Of a stretch of DNA of 64,000 nt, positions 8,906 through 18,268 are shown in pieces. The stretch covers positions 142,718 to 206,717 of the forward strand of contig NZ_VFSH01000001.1 in assembly GCF_006385785.1 (NCBI RefSeq), in the 5' to 3' direction. Positions within the stretch are counted from its first letter, which is position 1. The number at the start of each line of letters is the position of its first letter. Both the position numbers and the translations under genes were made by a program. The notes below the pieces were generated by a model. It was not told the origin of the DNA, ran no database searches, and saw only the letters and a program-made list of their open reading frames with translations. This DNA comes from Streptococcus shenyangsis. Lineage in GTDB: Bacteria > Bacillota > Bacilli > Lactobacillales > Streptococcaceae.

Positions 8906-9475
8906 ATGAAAAAATCTATCTTAACTACACTGCTTTTTGCAGTTCTTTACTTCCTCTGCATGGGGATTGGTGTCCTTTTGGGCAATCTCTTTGACCAAAC
9001 TGGAAACATGTTTTATGCGCCTGCCTTTACTGGCCTTGTAGGCGGCAGCATCTATATGATCCTAGTCGCAAAAGTTCCGCGATTTGGAGCCATTACCACT
9101 ATCGGCCTTGTCATGGCCCTCTTTTTCTTGGGAACTAAACACGGTGCTGGTGCCTTCCTTCCTGGAATTATCTGTGGCCTCCTAGCAGATGGAGTAGCTA
9201 ACCTCGGAAAATACAAGGACCAAACAAAGAACCTCCTTTCTTTCGTTATTTTTGCCTTTAGCACATCAGGACCGATCTTGCTTATGTGGATTACTCCCAA
9301 AGCCTATATGGCTACCCTTCTGGCAAGAGGAAAATCGCAAGAATATATCGACCGTATCATGGTCGCACCAAATCCTGGAACCGTCCTTCTATTTATCGCA
9401 AGTATTGTCATCGGAGCCCTAGTGGGTGCTTTGATTGGACAAGCCTTGAGTAAAAAATTGGCACAAAAAATCTGA
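8906..9475 (+). CDS. MptE/Trep_Strep-family ECF-type substrate-binding membrane protein
   Basis: A 189-residue, very hydrophobic protein with about six membrane helices and a short basic C-terminus (SKKLAQKI). Length, Gly-rich helices (GVLLGNLFDQTGNMFYAP, LVGGSIYM) and composition match the MptE/Trep_Strep family, thought to be S components of energy-coupling-factor transporters. No T component or ECF ATPase is adjacent, so it would share the housekeeping EcfAA'T module. The substrate is not deducible. AGGAGA precedes the ATG by about 6 nt. It is a single-gene unit with its own promoter and a strong terminator. Confidence 0.75.
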   Translation: MKKSILTTLLFAVLYFLCMGIGVLLGNLFDQTGNMFYAPAFTGLVGGSIYMILVAKVPRFGAITTIGLVMALFFLGTKHGAGAFLPGIICGLLADGVANLGKYKDQTKNLLSFVIFAFSTSGPILLMWITPKAYMATLLARGKSQEYIDRIMVAPNPGTVLLFIASIVIGALVGALIGQALSKKLAQKI

Positions 9476-9480
9476 TTACT

Positions 9481-9507
9481 AAAAAAGAGCCACACGGCTC
9501 TTTTTTA
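9481..9507. terminator. Bidirectional terminator between the S component and metI
   Basis: AAAAAAGAGCC-ACAC-GGCTCTTTTTT is a perfect hairpin with T-tracts on both strands. It ends the plus-strand gene and overlaps the metI stop codon of the converging methionine operon. Confidence 0.88.
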
Positions 9508-10197
9508 TTTATGACTCAATTTCTTGGTCAGGAAATCTCCCAAGAATTGGATTGCAAAGATAATCAAAATGATAATGATAGTTGCCAAGATGGTCACATC
9601 GTGATTGTAACGGTTAAATCCATAGGCGATAGCTACGTTACCAATACCACCTGCTCCGACCGCTCCCGCCATGGCTGTTTCACCGACTAGTGAAATCAAG
9701 GTTACAGTCGTCACACGGATCAAATCTGGAAGGCCTTCTGATAGGTAAACACCTACGATATCCCAGAATGTCGCTCCGCTAGCTTGAGCCGCCTCAATGA
9801 CACCACCATCTAGCTCAGCCAATACCACCTGTACTTGACGGGCAAAGAAGGCAAAGACTGCAAAAGATAACGGTACGATAGCCGCATTTGGACCAATGCT
9901 TGTTCCTACGATTAGATGAGAGAAGGGTGACAAGACTGCCAAGAGAATGATAAATGGTACCGCACGGAAAATAGAGGTAATCTTATCCAAAATCCAAAAA
10001 ACAACTTTATTTTCCAAAACACCACCCGGCGCTGTCAAGACAAGGAAAAGACCTGCCACCAGCCCCAAGAAACCTCCAATAATAAAGGAAAGAACTGTCA
10101 TATAAAGGGTTAGGTAGATGGCTGTTCCCCAGCCTGCTTGACCAGCCCAGCCCATTTTATAAACATTTGGTAAATAGGTTTGAATCAATGATTCCAT
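9505..10197 (-). CDS. metI: Methionine ABC transporter permease
   Basis: A 230-residue inner-membrane permease of the MetI family with five or six membrane helices. It carries the ABC-permease EAA loop (EAAQASGATFWDIVGVYLSEGLP), which contacts the ATPase. With MetN and MetQ it imports L- and D-methionine. It begins 1 nt after the metN stop and is the last gene of the operon, ending in the shared terminator. The length and the GAVGAGGIGNVAIAYGF segment are typical for MetI. Confidence 0.95.
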   Translation of the reverse strand: MESLIQTYLPNVYKMGWAGQAGWGTAIYLTLYMTVLSFIIGGFLGLVAGLFLVLTAPGGVLENKVVFWILDKITSIFRAVPFIILLAVLSPFSHLIVGTSIGPNAAIVPLSFAVFAFFARQVQVVLAELDGGVIEAAQASGATFWDIVGVYLSEGLPDLIRVTTVTLISLVGETAMAGAVGAGGIGNVAIAYGFNRYNHDVTILATIIIILIIFAIQFLGDFLTKKLSHK

Positions 10198-10198
10198 C

Positions 10199-11260
10199 TT
10201 ACTGTCCTCCCTTCAATACTTTTAGCTGCACACCTGCTTGACGAATGGCTTCTTGGGCACCTGCCAACGCTGCTTTTTCACCTGACAAGACCACCACCAA
10301 TTCTCCAACAGGAGTACCATCCAAAATTTCGATATTTCCATAGAGGATATTAGCTGTTACTTGGTAATGCTTGTACAATTCATTCAAAAGTGGCTCGTCT
10401 GTTGAAGCACCCGCATACTTGAGTTGTACCAAAAGGCTGTTTTCAGACAAGTGTTCCACGATTTCTTGCTTCTCGATTTTGACCATGGCTTCGTCAATAC
10501 CTGTGGCTGTTGAGATAAAGTCTTGAGTCAAAGGTTGTTTAGGGTCTGAGAAGATTTCAAGGACACTACCCTCTTCAATCAAATGTCCGTCCTGCATAAC
10601 CGCCACACGGTTGGCAATGTCTTTGACAATCTGCATTTCATGCGTAATCAAGACAACAGTTAAGCCTAATTTTTGGTTCAAATCTTGCAACAAGGCCAAA
10701 ATCTGCTTGGTAGTCTTAGGATCAAGGGCAGAAGTCGACTCGTCTGAAATCAAGATTTTTGGATCATTTGCTAAGGCACGCGCAATGGCCACACGCTGTT
10801 TTTGTCCACCAGATAGTTGTGAAGGGTAATTTTCAGCACGATCTGCCAAGCCAACCAAGTCCAACAATTTAGCTACTTTAGCCTTCTTTTCTTCCTTGCT
10901 GAGGCCAGAGTGTTTAAGGGCAAAGGCTACATTCTCCTCTGCTGTCTTTTGGCTCATCAGGTTGAAATGCTGGAAAATCATTCCAATATCTTGACGTTTA
11001 CGACGCAACTGCTCTGCCGTCAAGGTGACCTCACCATCAAAAATCACATCGTCGTCAATGGTAATTTTCCCTGCAGATGGTTTTTGCAAGAGGTTAATCA
11101 CCCGTACAAGGGTTGATTTCCCTGCTCCAGAATATCCAACGATTCCGTAGATATCCCCTTCTTTGATGTGAATGGTCACATCCTTGACCGCTGTGATGGT
11201 TCTCTTCTTTTGGTGAAAAGTCACATCAATCTGATCTAACTTGATAATATCTCTACTCAT
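10199..11260 (-). CDS. metN: Methionine ABC transporter ATP-binding protein
   Basis: A 353-residue ATPase with Walker [10 protein letters not shown] (near 43-51), signature LSGGQKQR, Walker B ILISDEST and the switch histidine in VLITHEM. A C-terminal extension of about 90 residues (265-350) corresponds to the NIL domain, which binds methionine and shuts down transport when internal methionine is high. Its start overlaps the upstream M20 peptidase gene by 8 nt and it is followed directly by metI. This fits coupled translation of the ATPase and permease. Confidence 0.96.
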   Translation of the reverse strand: MSRDIIKLDQIDVTFHQKKRTITAVKDVTIHIKEGDIYGIVGYSGAGKSTLVRVINLLQKPSAGKITIDDDVIFDGEVTLTAEQLRRKRQDIGMIFQHFNLMSQKTAEENVAFALKHSGLSKEEKKAKVAKLLDLVGLADRAENYPSQLSGGQKQRVAIARALANDPKILISDESTSALDPKTTKQILALLQDLNQKLGLTVVLITHEMQIVKDIANRVAVMQDGHLIEEGSVLEIFSDPKQPLTQDFISTATGIDEAMVKIEKQEIVEHLSENSLLVQLKYAGASTDEPLLNELYKHYQVTANILYGNIEILDGTPVGELVVVLSGEKAALAGAQEAIRQAGVQLKVLKGGQ

Positions 11261-12626
11261 AGCTTCTAATCAGCTCCTCTACTAATTCAATATGGGTATA
11301 GTAATCGGCGATTCGCACGTTCTCATCTCCACCGTGGTCTCGACTATTGGCATTTCCTAGACCGAAGGCCACCATTGGCACCTCTAGAGCATCAAAGACC
11401 GTATGCATAGGCCCTGTCCCCGCTGTCGTCGGCAAGACTGAAACGCCCTGTGGATAGAATTTCTTGGCCAACTCGATCACATTGAGAATGGCTGGTGCGC
11501 TCATATCGCTTCGATAGCTCATCTCTCCCAAGGTATAGTATAATTCTACCTTATCAAAGCCATTTTTGTCTAGCTGTTTCCGAATTTTTTCCAGAACATC
11601 ATGCGGTTCTAGGCCAGGAACCAAACGAACCTCTAGCTTAGCACTGGCTTCTGCTGGCAAAATCGTTTTAACCCCTTGTCCTTGGTAACCTGACTGAATC
11701 CCTTCGATATTAAGGGCTGGCTCGAAAAAGAAACGTTTTAGAAAGGCTGCGCGATCCTCTTGTAAGAGAGGTAATTCCAAACCATAAATCTGGCTGATTT
11801 CCCCTGGATTTCGTTGAGCGTAAGTGTCCACCAAGGCCAATTCTCGTTCATTTGGCTCTTGTACTTCTTCGTACAAGCCTTCAACCAAGATACGGCCATC
11901 TGCAGCACGAAGAGACTGTAGGGCTTGAAGAAGATACCATGGAGCTGATTCCACAACCCCACCATAACTGGAATGGATGTCAACATCAGCGCTTTTTACC
12001 TTGGCATCAAAGGTCACAATTCCCTTATTTCCGCCAGAAATTTCTAGCTGTTCCAAGGCATTTTTGGTTCCTTGTTCCCATACCAACAAATCCGCACCAC
12101 GGAGTTTATCCGCATGTTTTTCCAGATACTTGTCTAGGTCTGTCGAGGCAGATTCCTCTGCTCCCTCCATGATAAAACTGATATTGACAGGCAGGTCATC
12201 GTGGTGCTGCATGTATTTTCTCAAAGCACTCAAACGAGCTGTGATATGACCCTTGTCGTCATCAACCCCACGCCCATACATGAAGCCATTGCGCACTGAA
12301 AGAGTAAAAGGATCCTCTGTCCAGACCTGATCCCCATCCGCTGGCACAGTGTCATAGTGGTTATAGAAGATTAGGGTCTTGGCATCTGGACGCGAACTCT
12401 TGAAATGCGCCATGACAAAGGGCGCTGTATAAGTCTCATCAATCTCCACTTCAGCCCCAACACGCTTGAAAATCTCACCCAGATAGTTGGCAACTTCTTT
12501 GAGCCCCACCTGTTGGGCAAAGACTGATTTCTTAGAAATCAAGATACGCAAAACCTCAAAATAATGCTGGGCCACATGATCCTTTTCAAATTTTTCAATC
12601 TGTTCTTGTTCGCTAGGAAAAACCAT
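11253..12626 (-). CDS. M20 family metallopeptidase encoded within the methionine transport operon
   Basis: A 457-residue zinc dipeptidase/deacylase of the M20/ArgE-DapE-carnosinase group. Visible ligands include H-x-D in [13 protein letters not shown], the following Asp in [10 protein letters not shown], the catalytic Glu pair in [11 protein letters not shown], and a late His in DHGGDENVR. The dimerisation (lid) domain lies in the middle third. It sits between metQ and metN, as in pneumococcus. Release of methionine from dipeptides or acyl-methionine is a reasonable guess, but the substrate cannot be read from the sequence. Confidence 0.88.
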   Translation of the reverse strand: MVFPSEQEQIEKFEKDHVAQHYFEVLRILISKKSVFAQQVGLKEVANYLGEIFKRVGAEVEIDETYTAPFVMAHFKSSRPDAKTLIFYNHYDTVPADGDQVWTEDPFTLSVRNGFMYGRGVDDDKGHITARLSALRKYMQHHDDLPVNISFIMEGAEESASTDLDKYLEKHADKLRGADLLVWEQGTKNALEQLEISGGNKGIVTFDAKVKSADVDIHSSYGGVVESAPWYLLQALQSLRAADGRILVEGLYEEVQEPNERELALVDTYAQRNPGEISQIYGLELPLLQEDRAAFLKRFFFEPALNIEGIQSGYQGQGVKTILPAEASAKLEVRLVPGLEPHDVLEKIRKQLDKNGFDKVELYYTLGEMSYRSDMSAPAILNVIELAKKFYPQGVSVLPTTAGTGPMHTVFDALEVPMVAFGLGNANSRDHGGDENVRIADYYTHIELVEELIRSYE

Positions 12627-12679
12627 ATTCTCTCTACCTTTCTATGAACTACTCTTCCTGACAATCCCTGCTCTATACA

Positions 12680-12713
12680 AAAGCAAGAGGTGGAATTCTC
12701 TCTCCCACCTCCC
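12680..12713 (-). terminator. Intra-operon hairpin/attenuator after metQ
   Basis: On the minus strand GAGGTGG pairs with CCACCTC around an 11-nt loop, followed by TTGCTTTTG. The T-tract is imperfect, so read-through into the peptidase-metN-metI genes is expected. This would give more binding protein than transporter. Confidence 0.6.
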
Positions 12714-12722
12714 TGTTTCTTA

Positions 12723-13577
12723 TTACCAAACTGGTTGATCCAAACCGTCTGATGTTTCTTCGATAACTTTTTTCACTTCATCTGTATGGTAAGCTGCAAC
12801 GACTTTCTTGATAGCATCAGCCTTAGGTGATGATTCCCAATCTTTTTTCGCAACAATGATGTTGTACCATTGTTTTGAATTTTCATCAGCTTGTTCTTTG
12901 AAGAGTGCTTTCTTGTAGTCCAATTTTGCTTCTGTAACGAAGGTATTGTTTACAACGGCAGCGTCAACTGATGACAATGAACGAGCTGTTTGGCTAGCGT
13001 CCAATTCAGTGATTTTCAAGTTCTTTGGATTTTCTTTGATGTTAGCAACTGTTGCAAGAGCAGTTCCTGAAACGTCCAATTTAATCAAGCCAGCTGATTG
13101 AAGCAAGTAAAGCGCACGGCTTTCGTTTGTAGCATCGTTTGGTACAGCAATTTCTCCGTTTGCTGGGATATCTTCTACTTTAGTGTACTTGTTGTCACTT
13201 CCATTCAAACCTGAGTAAAGGCGGATTGGAGAGATGTAAGTATCTGCAATCGCTACAAGGTCTTTTCCGTTTTCTTTGTTCCAGTTGTTCAAGAAGTTAT
13301 AGTGTTGGAAAGCGTTCAAGTCTACTTCACCATCAGCAGTTGCCTTGTTTGGTTGTGAGTAGTCTGTGAACTCTGTAAATTCCAAAGTGATACCGTCTTT
13401 TTTAACCAATTCTTGGATTTTGTCCCAACGTTTTTCTTCAGAACCGCTACGGTTAACAGTTGCGATTTTGATAGTTGTTGCATTGTCTGCTTTCTTTTCT
13501 GAGTTTCCGCAAGCTGCAAGAGCCAAACCTGCGACTGTAGCAAGGGCTGCTACACCAAGCCATTTTTTAATTTTCAT
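12723..13577 (-). CDS. metQ: Methionine-binding lipoprotein
   Basis: A 284-residue NlpA/MetQ-family lipoprotein. The signal peptide (MKIKKWLGVAALATVAGLALAAC) ends in a lipobox with the lipidated Cys23. The mature part has TIKIATVNRSGSEEKRWDKI and the DGEVDLNAFQHYNFLNNWN ligand region typical of MetQ. It delivers methionine to MetN/MetI at the outer face of the membrane. An AAGGAG ribosome site precedes the ATG. It is first in the methionine operon, and a 19-bp MET-box palindrome lies 82 nt upstream of its start. Confidence 0.96.
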   Translation of the reverse strand: MKIKKWLGVAALATVAGLALAACGNSEKKADNATTIKIATVNRSGSEEKRWDKIQELVKKDGITLEFTEFTDYSQPNKATADGEVDLNAFQHYNFLNNWNKENGKDLVAIADTYISPIRLYSGLNGSDNKYTKVEDIPANGEIAVPNDATNESRALYLLQSAGLIKLDVSGTALATVANIKENPKNLKITELDASQTARSLSSVDAAVVNNTFVTEAKLDYKKALFKEQADENSKQWYNIIVAKKDWESSPKADAIKKVVAAYHTDEVKKVIEETSDGLDQPVW

Positions 13578-13616
13578 GATTCTTTCTCCTTAAAAATAAT
13601 ACCGTACTAGTATCTC

Positions 13617-13642
13617 ACAATTTGTTTGATTTCACAAATTGT
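13617..13642. repeat. 9-bp perfect inverted repeat in the metQ leader
   Basis: ACAATTTGT and ACAAATTGT flank an 8-nt loop between the MET box and the metQ start. There is no T-tract, so it is more likely an RNA stem or a second protein site than a terminator. Confidence 0.5.
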
Positions 13643-13658
13643 TATTAGATAGCCAGAT

Positions 13659-13677
13659 ATATAGTTTAAAACTATAT
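13659..13677. promoter_or_regulatory. MET box (MetR/MtaR-type operator) upstream of metQ
   Basis: ATATAGTTTAAAACTATAT is a perfect 19-bp palindrome around a central A. It matches the streptococcal MET box TATAGTTTnAAACTATA described for LysR-type methionine regulators. It is the only copy seen in the window and lies upstream of the metQ-peptidase-metN-metI operon, predicting activation when methionine is scarce. Confidence 0.82.
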
Positions 13678-13694
13678 CCCTAAAAACTGAGAAA

Positions 13695-13720
13695 TCACCC
13701 ATCTTATTCCGAATGGATGA
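13695..13720 (-). terminator. Weak terminator after the amino-acid-binding lipoprotein gene
   Basis: On the minus strand TCATCCAT pairs with ATGGGTGA (one G-U pair) around a 10-nt loop, followed by a loosely T-rich stretch. It is a plausible but imperfect terminator separating this gene from metQ. Confidence 0.45.
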
Positions 13721-13730
13721 CTTCAAGAAA

Positions 13731-14594
<864 letters not shown>

Positions 14595-14619
14595 TTAACA
14601 GAAAAAGAGCATTTACGCC

Positions 14620-14625
14620 ATTATA
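14620..14625 (-). promoter_or_regulatory. -10 candidate for the amino-acid-binding lipoprotein gene
   Basis: On the minus strand this is TATAAT within CATATAATGG, 58 nt upstream of the start codon. A -35 of TTTATC at 16 nt is only a fair match. Confidence 0.42.
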
Positions 14626-14664
14626 TGATATCTATCTCTGTGATAAATTTTTTTTATGGCTAAT

Positions 14665-14988
14665 TTAAAAGACCAAGCGCAAGACGGCAATCAAGACTAC
14701 TCCGAAGAGAACCGTTCCGACTAGATTACGGTAGCGAAAGGCTACCCAAGCCGTTGGAAAGACTGCTAAGAAGTCCAGCCATTTGATTTGAGGAAGGCTA
14801 CCAACCTTGCCTGTCACTACGCTTGAAAGAATCAAGGCAAAGATAATAGAAACGGGCAAGAACTTCAAAAAACGCTCAACGATTGCAGGCAAACCCTTAT
14901 ACTTGACCAAGATGAAGGGAATCATACGGGGAATCCAGGTCACCAAGCCAGAGAAAAGAACTGCTAATAAAAGATACTTACTGACCAT
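14665..14988 (-). CDS. azlD: AzlD family branched-chain amino-acid exporter, small subunit
   Basis: A 107-residue membrane protein with four hydrophobic helices and the RMIPFILVKYKGLPAIVERFLKFLP signature region of AzlD. AzlC and AzlD together export branched-chain amino acids and their analogues. Its start lies 11 nt inside the 3' end of azlC, so the two are translationally coupled. The length is normal for the family. Confidence 0.9.
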   Translation of the reverse strand: MVSKYLLLAVLFSGLVTWIPRMIPFILVKYKGLPAIVERFLKFLPVSIIFALILSSVVTGKVGSLPQIKWLDFLAVFPTAWVAFRYRNLVGTVLFGVVLIAVLRLVF

Positions 14989-15673
14989 CTAAAACCACCC
15001 CCATTGTACAACCAAGTAGCGTCGCAAACAGAACAGCTAGTGACTGAGACACCACTGTCAAGAGCAAAAAGAAGGACACCGCAACAACTGCTAGGATAAT
15101 GAGCAGATTGCGGACAGGAATCCGTCTTTGCATAATCTGGAATTGCAAAGCAAAAATTCCGATAAACATCCCAACCAAGGCAAAATCCAAGCCAAAGATT
15201 TCTGGATTTGGCAACAGGCCACCCAGAGCCGTTCCGACTACTGTCCCCACAAACCAAGCTACATAGCTGTTGAGATTGTTTCCGTGCATCCACATAGGAT
15301 TGACCTTGTCTGTATGGGCCAATTCGCCCATCAATACACCATAAGTCTCATCCGTCAAGATACTAGACATACCGATATTGTGCCAAAGACTGGTATGACG
15401 GAAATAGGTTGACGCATGCAAACTCAACAAAAAGAGACGCAAATTAATCAAAAAGACCGTCATAGCAATGGCAGCCACAGGAGCTTGAACCGCAATCAGT
15501 GCCAACATGGCAAACTGGGCACTCCCAGCATAAACAAAGAGACTCATCAAGCCCATCTCTACAGGTGTCACATAGGGCGCACCGATAATCCCACAGGCAA
15601 GGCCAATACTGATATAACCAAGGGCTGTTGGCATGGCTGCCTGCGCCCCCTCCCAAAATCCTTTTTCTTTCAT
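14978..15673 (-). CDS. azlC: AzlC family branched-chain amino-acid exporter, large subunit
   Basis: A 231-residue membrane protein with about six helices, beginning KEKGFWEGAQAAMPTALGYI and containing the FAMLALIAVQAP and LTDETYGVL segments typical of AzlC. It forms the exporter with AzlD. The start at 15673 is preferred to the ATG at 15685 because a GAGGAG ribosome site lies 5-6 nt upstream of it and overlaps the upstream ATG. The pair forms a two-gene operon with a -10 element at 15733-15738. Confidence 0.9.
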   Translation of the reverse strand: MKEKGFWEGAQAAMPTALGYISIGLACGIIGAPYVTPVEMGLMSLFVYAGSAQFAMLALIAVQAPVAAIAMTVFLINLRLFLLSLHASTYFRHTSLWHNIGMSSILTDETYGVLMGELAHTDKVNPMWMHGNNLNSYVAWFVGTVVGTALGGLLPNPEIFGLDFALVGMFIGIFALQFQIMQRRIPVRNLLIILAVVAVSFFLLLTVVSQSLAVLFATLLGCTMGVVLDGQ

Positions 15674-15732
15674 CTTTCTCCTCATATTGTCTTAATAGGT
15701 GGGCTGAATCAGTTCCAGCCACAGCATGGACT

Positions 15733-15738
15733 ATTATA
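15733..15738 (-). promoter_or_regulatory. -10 element for azlCD
   Basis: A perfect TATAAT on the minus strand (GTGTTATAATAG), 60 nt upstream of the azlC start. No good -35 is visible. Confidence 0.5.
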
Positions 15739-15783
15739 ACACATTCAGGAAAGAGAAAAAAGTCTGCTGATTGACAAGAACAG

Positions 15784-15804
15784 AAAAAGACTGGAAACCA
15801 GTCT
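15784..15804 (-). terminator. Terminator of the vp1-CPBP-MFS operon
   Basis: On the minus strand AGACTGG-TTT-CCAGTCT forms a perfect 7-bp stem followed by TTTTC, 27 nt past the MFS stop codon. Confidence 0.8.
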
Positions 15805-15830
15805 CAAACATATATTATAGAAATTCTCCG

Positions 15831-17057
15831 CTAAATGTTTTCACGGATATTCAAGAGCATGACAAAGGAAACTAGAAGAAATAGCAATAAAACAAAGCTG
15901 ACTGCCTGAGTTCCAAAGCTAGTAGCAATGGTTACCAAAGCTATTGTAAATAAGCTAGGTAAAACAACCGTAATGGCGCCGATAGAGGATTGAACTGCTC
16001 CCATTGACTCCTCAGGTATTTGTTTAAAAATGAGTTCCTGTAATCGAGGAGAGAGAATACCTGCAAAAAAGGCATCCAAGGCACTAAAGATAAGAATCCA
16101 GTCAAAACGAACTGCCACAAAACCAACTAAAAGGAGTAATTGGATAATAAGCGAGGCATATAGAGCTATTTTTATAGAAATCGTATTTTTCAGATAGCCA
16201 CTTACAAGGCTTCCGACAATAAGGGCTGACAATTCCAGTGTTGATAACAAAGCGAGAGATTGACCAGTTTGTAAATTCAAAAAGGGCTGATTCCTCAAAA
16301 ACAGAGTAGAAATAGGAACTGTAACATTTATCACTGCTTGACTAATAGAGATAATAAACAAAACCAAGAGCACCTTATTCATATTCCATATCAATTTCGA
16401 TGATTGGACCAAATGCTGGCAAAAGGATTTTACAGAGAGCCCTTCTTGATAGCTAATAGTTTTTTCTACTTTCAAGAGGTCATTTTTTATGAAAAGAATA
16501 CCTAAAAATGCGATTAAAAAGGTAAGAGCATTCAGTAAGGAAATAAACTGGATAGATAGAATAGCTAGTAAGACTCCTCCTAGAATATTACTGATTGTTT
16601 TCACTAAACTAACGGTTGACTGTTTAAATCCAATAGCTTCTGCCAGATGATCTTGCCCAATAATTCTAATGAAAATCGGAGTGAGCATGGCGCCTGAAAA
16701 ATAACTCAATGTGTCAGACACGAGGTTAATCAGACAAATAAAGGCTACTAATAACAAGGAAAAGGGCTGCCCTGAAAACGATAAGGATACTATAGAGTAA
16801 AGCAAAAATTTTGCAAAACTAATGACTGTGTATTTCAAGACACGATGATGTTGAAAATCCGCCAAAACTCCCAGAAAGATTTGTAGAACTTGGGGCAGGG
16901 TTTCTGAAATCGTGATGAGTAAAATCGCCAAAGGGGCAAAAGATGCATCTGCCACATAATTCAAAAAGGCCAGATAAAAAATCGTATCCCCAAGCGTTGA
17001 AATCCACTGGTTGATAGTTAATTGCCTAAAATCTCTATTTTGAAGAAATACTTTCAT
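15831..17057 (-). CDS. MFS transporter in the Rgg/SHP-controlled operon
   Basis: A 408-residue major facilitator with about twelve hydrophobic helices. The first loop reads GVLADFQHHRVLKY, similar to the GxLaDrxgrr loop of MFS drug exporters of the MFS_3 type. The ATG at 17057 lies 5 nt after AAGGAG; a GTG at 17060 is in frame but too close to the ribosome site. It is the third gene after the double-glycine peptide and the CPBP protease, 71 nt downstream of the latter. Export of, or immunity to, the peptide product is a possible role, inferred only from position. Confidence 0.8.
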   Translation of the reverse strand: MKVFLQNRDFRQLTINQWISTLGDTIFYLAFLNYVADASFAPLAILLITISETLPQVLQIFLGVLADFQHHRVLKYTVISFAKFLLYSIVSLSFSGQPFSLLLVAFICLINLVSDTLSYFSGAMLTPIFIRIIGQDHLAEAIGFKQSTVSLVKTISNILGGVLLAILSIQFISLLNALTFLIAFLGILFIKNDLLKVEKTISYQEGLSVKSFCQHLVQSSKLIWNMNKVLLVLFIISISQAVINVTVPISTLFLRNQPFLNLQTGQSLALLSTLELSALIVGSLVSGYLKNTISIKIALYASLIIQLLLLVGFVAVRFDWILIFSALDAFFAGILSPRLQELIFKQIPEESMGAVQSSIGAITVVLPSLFTIALVTIATSFGTQAVSFVLLLFLLVSFVMLLNIRENI

Positions 17058-17128
17058 CACAACTCCTTTTTAAATTCAAATGGGAATCTTTCCCCAAGAA
17101 TATACCGCGATACTACTAACAACCAAAA

Positions 17129-17794
17129 TTACAGTAACATCAAAATCTGACCAATACCATTGTAGACTATATGCAGTCCAATAGGCCAATAAATTGACTT
17201 TGTCATTCTAAATAAGACTGCAAATATAAGACCTCCACCCATATAGAAGACAAAGTCTGTCAAGACCCAACCGTGATTACTAATGTGCGAGACCCCAAAT
17301 AAAACAGCGGAACCAAGTACATCTAGCCCCCATTTCTTTCCTTTTTCCAGAGCAGTCATCACTAATCCACGATAAATCATGTCTTCAAAAATGGGACCTG
17401 CAATCACAGGATAAAAGAAATACATCAAAAATGCCGTAGCTCCTGTAAAAGTAGGAGCAGCATGTTGATAAGAAATTTCATTTCGAGTAGGTGGGAAAAG
17501 AAAAAAGGTGACAAAATTCCAAGCAACAAAAGAAAGCAGAGCTAGGAAGGAATAGAAAAGATAGGATCTTTTAAACTTTCTATTGTTGATTTGTTGCCAT
17601 TTCTCCGACCAAATCATAACAATCAGAGCAAATAAAACCACAAGAAAATTCAACATCATATCCGACAGATAATAAGTAAAGTCAGATAGACCAAGAGCAA
17701 AGTCGCTAGATAAAACCAGACCACTGAACTTCTGGTCAGCAATAACTAGTAGAAAAGCTATAATAAAGTAGTAGCGTGAGATTATCTTTTTCAT
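17129..17794 (-). CDS. CPBP (CAAX-like) intramembrane protease
   Basis: A 221-residue membrane protein with seven or so helices. It carries the CPBP motifs: FEDMIYRGLV (motif 1, an E-D variant of EExxxR), LFGVSH (motif 2) and HIVYNGIG (motif 3). Such proteins occur with bacteriocins and peptide pheromones, where they act in processing or self-immunity. The start at 17794 is supported by TAGGAG about 10 nt upstream; the longer frame begins inside the terminator and is unlikely. It follows the vp1-like gene across a terminator hairpin, so its expression is probably attenuated. Confidence 0.87.
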   Translation of the reverse strand: MKKIISRYYFIIAFLLVIADQKFSGLVLSSDFALGLSDFTYYLSDMMLNFLVVLFALIVMIWSEKWQQINNRKFKRSYLFYSFLALLSFVAWNFVTFFLFPPTRNEISYQHAAPTFTGATAFLMYFFYPVIAGPIFEDMIYRGLVMTALEKGKKWGLDVLGSAVLFGVSHISNHGWVLTDFVFYMGGGLIFAVLFRMTKSIYWPIGLHIVYNGIGQILMLL

Positions 17795-17818
17795 CCTATT
17801 TTCTCCTATATTACGAAA

Positions 17819-17855
17819 TAAAAAAAGCCCTAACCCAAACAAAGGCAAGGGCTTT
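17819..17855 (-). terminator. Attenuating terminator between the vp1-like gene and CPBP
   Basis: On the minus strand AAAGCCCT and AGGGCTTT flank a loop of about 15 nt, followed by TTTTTTTATTT. The hairpin begins 6 nt after the peptide stop codon. A strong terminator here would make the peptide mRNA much more abundant than the downstream genes. Confidence 0.85.
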
Positions 17856-17860
17856 AAATA

Positions 17861-18049
17861 TCAATGACGACGATTAACAGTGGAAGAATCATGGTTAAAA
17901 TATTTCTTCCAGAAATTAGTGATTGACCAAGGTGCTCCTAAGCTTACTCCAATTCCACCGCCTGGGTTAACCACAGTGTAGCCTCCTCTAACATCTTGCA
18001 ACTCATCTTCTGTCAATTCCATTGTTTCTGCAAATTGTAAATTTAACAT
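17861..18049 (-). CDS. vp1: Double-glycine secreted peptide, VP1-like
   Basis: A 62-residue peptide with a 23-residue leader ending in ELQDVRGG, the cleavage motif for C39-peptidase ABC exporters, and a mature part rich in Gly, Trp and basic residues (GGGIGVSLGAPWSITNFWKK). The position beside an Rgg regulator, SHP peptide and CPBP protease matches the pneumococcal vp1 operon, where VP1 is a signalling/virulence peptide. The mature sequence may be a variant allele, since I recognise it by leader and context. GAAGGAG precedes the ATG. The dedicated exporter is not in the window. Confidence 0.78.
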   Translation of the reverse strand: MLNLQFAETMELTEDELQDVRGGYTVVNPGGGIGVSLGAPWSITNFWKKYFNHDSSTVNRRH

Positions 18050-18128
18050 CTTTTATACTCCTTCAATTGTTTTCTTCTTGTAAACCACTTCTGCGACCTA
18101 GGATTTGCTTCAAATGTTTTACAAGGTC

Positions 18129-18172
18129 AGTATAACACAGAAATTGCCTTATTTTAGAAAATCGCATATTTG
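18129..18172 (-). promoter_or_regulatory. Rgg-controlled promoter of the vp1 operon
   Basis: On the minus strand the candidate Rgg box CAAATATGCGATTTT (18158-18172) lies upstream of an extended -10, TGTTATACT (TATACT at 18129-18134). GCGATTTT starts 31 nt ahead of the -10 element. There is no -35 consensus, as expected for an activator-dependent promoter. The arrangement mirrors that of the divergent shp promoter. Confidence 0.72.
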
Positions 18173-18194
18173 ATATTTTTTCTTATAGAAATTT

Positions 18195-18238
18195 CAGATT
18201 TGCGATTTTGGTGGATTTGATTATTTCCCTGCTATAAT
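18195..18238 (+). promoter_or_regulatory. Rgg-controlled promoter of the shp pheromone gene
   Basis: The candidate box CAGATTTGCGATTTT (18195-18209) precedes the extended -10 TGCTATAAT (TATAAT at 18233-18238). Again there are 31 nt between the first base of GCGATTTT and the -10 element. It faces away from the vp1 promoter with 22 nt between the two boxes. This is a positive-feedback layout for the pheromone. Confidence 0.72.
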
Positions 18239-18268
18239 AAAGTTATTACTAATGAGGAGGGAAGTCAT

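Noticed and set aside
17795..17848. Longer N-terminus for the CPBP protease (MPLFGLGLFLF...)
   Set aside because: It would begin inside the terminator hairpin. A good ribosome site supports the start at 17794.
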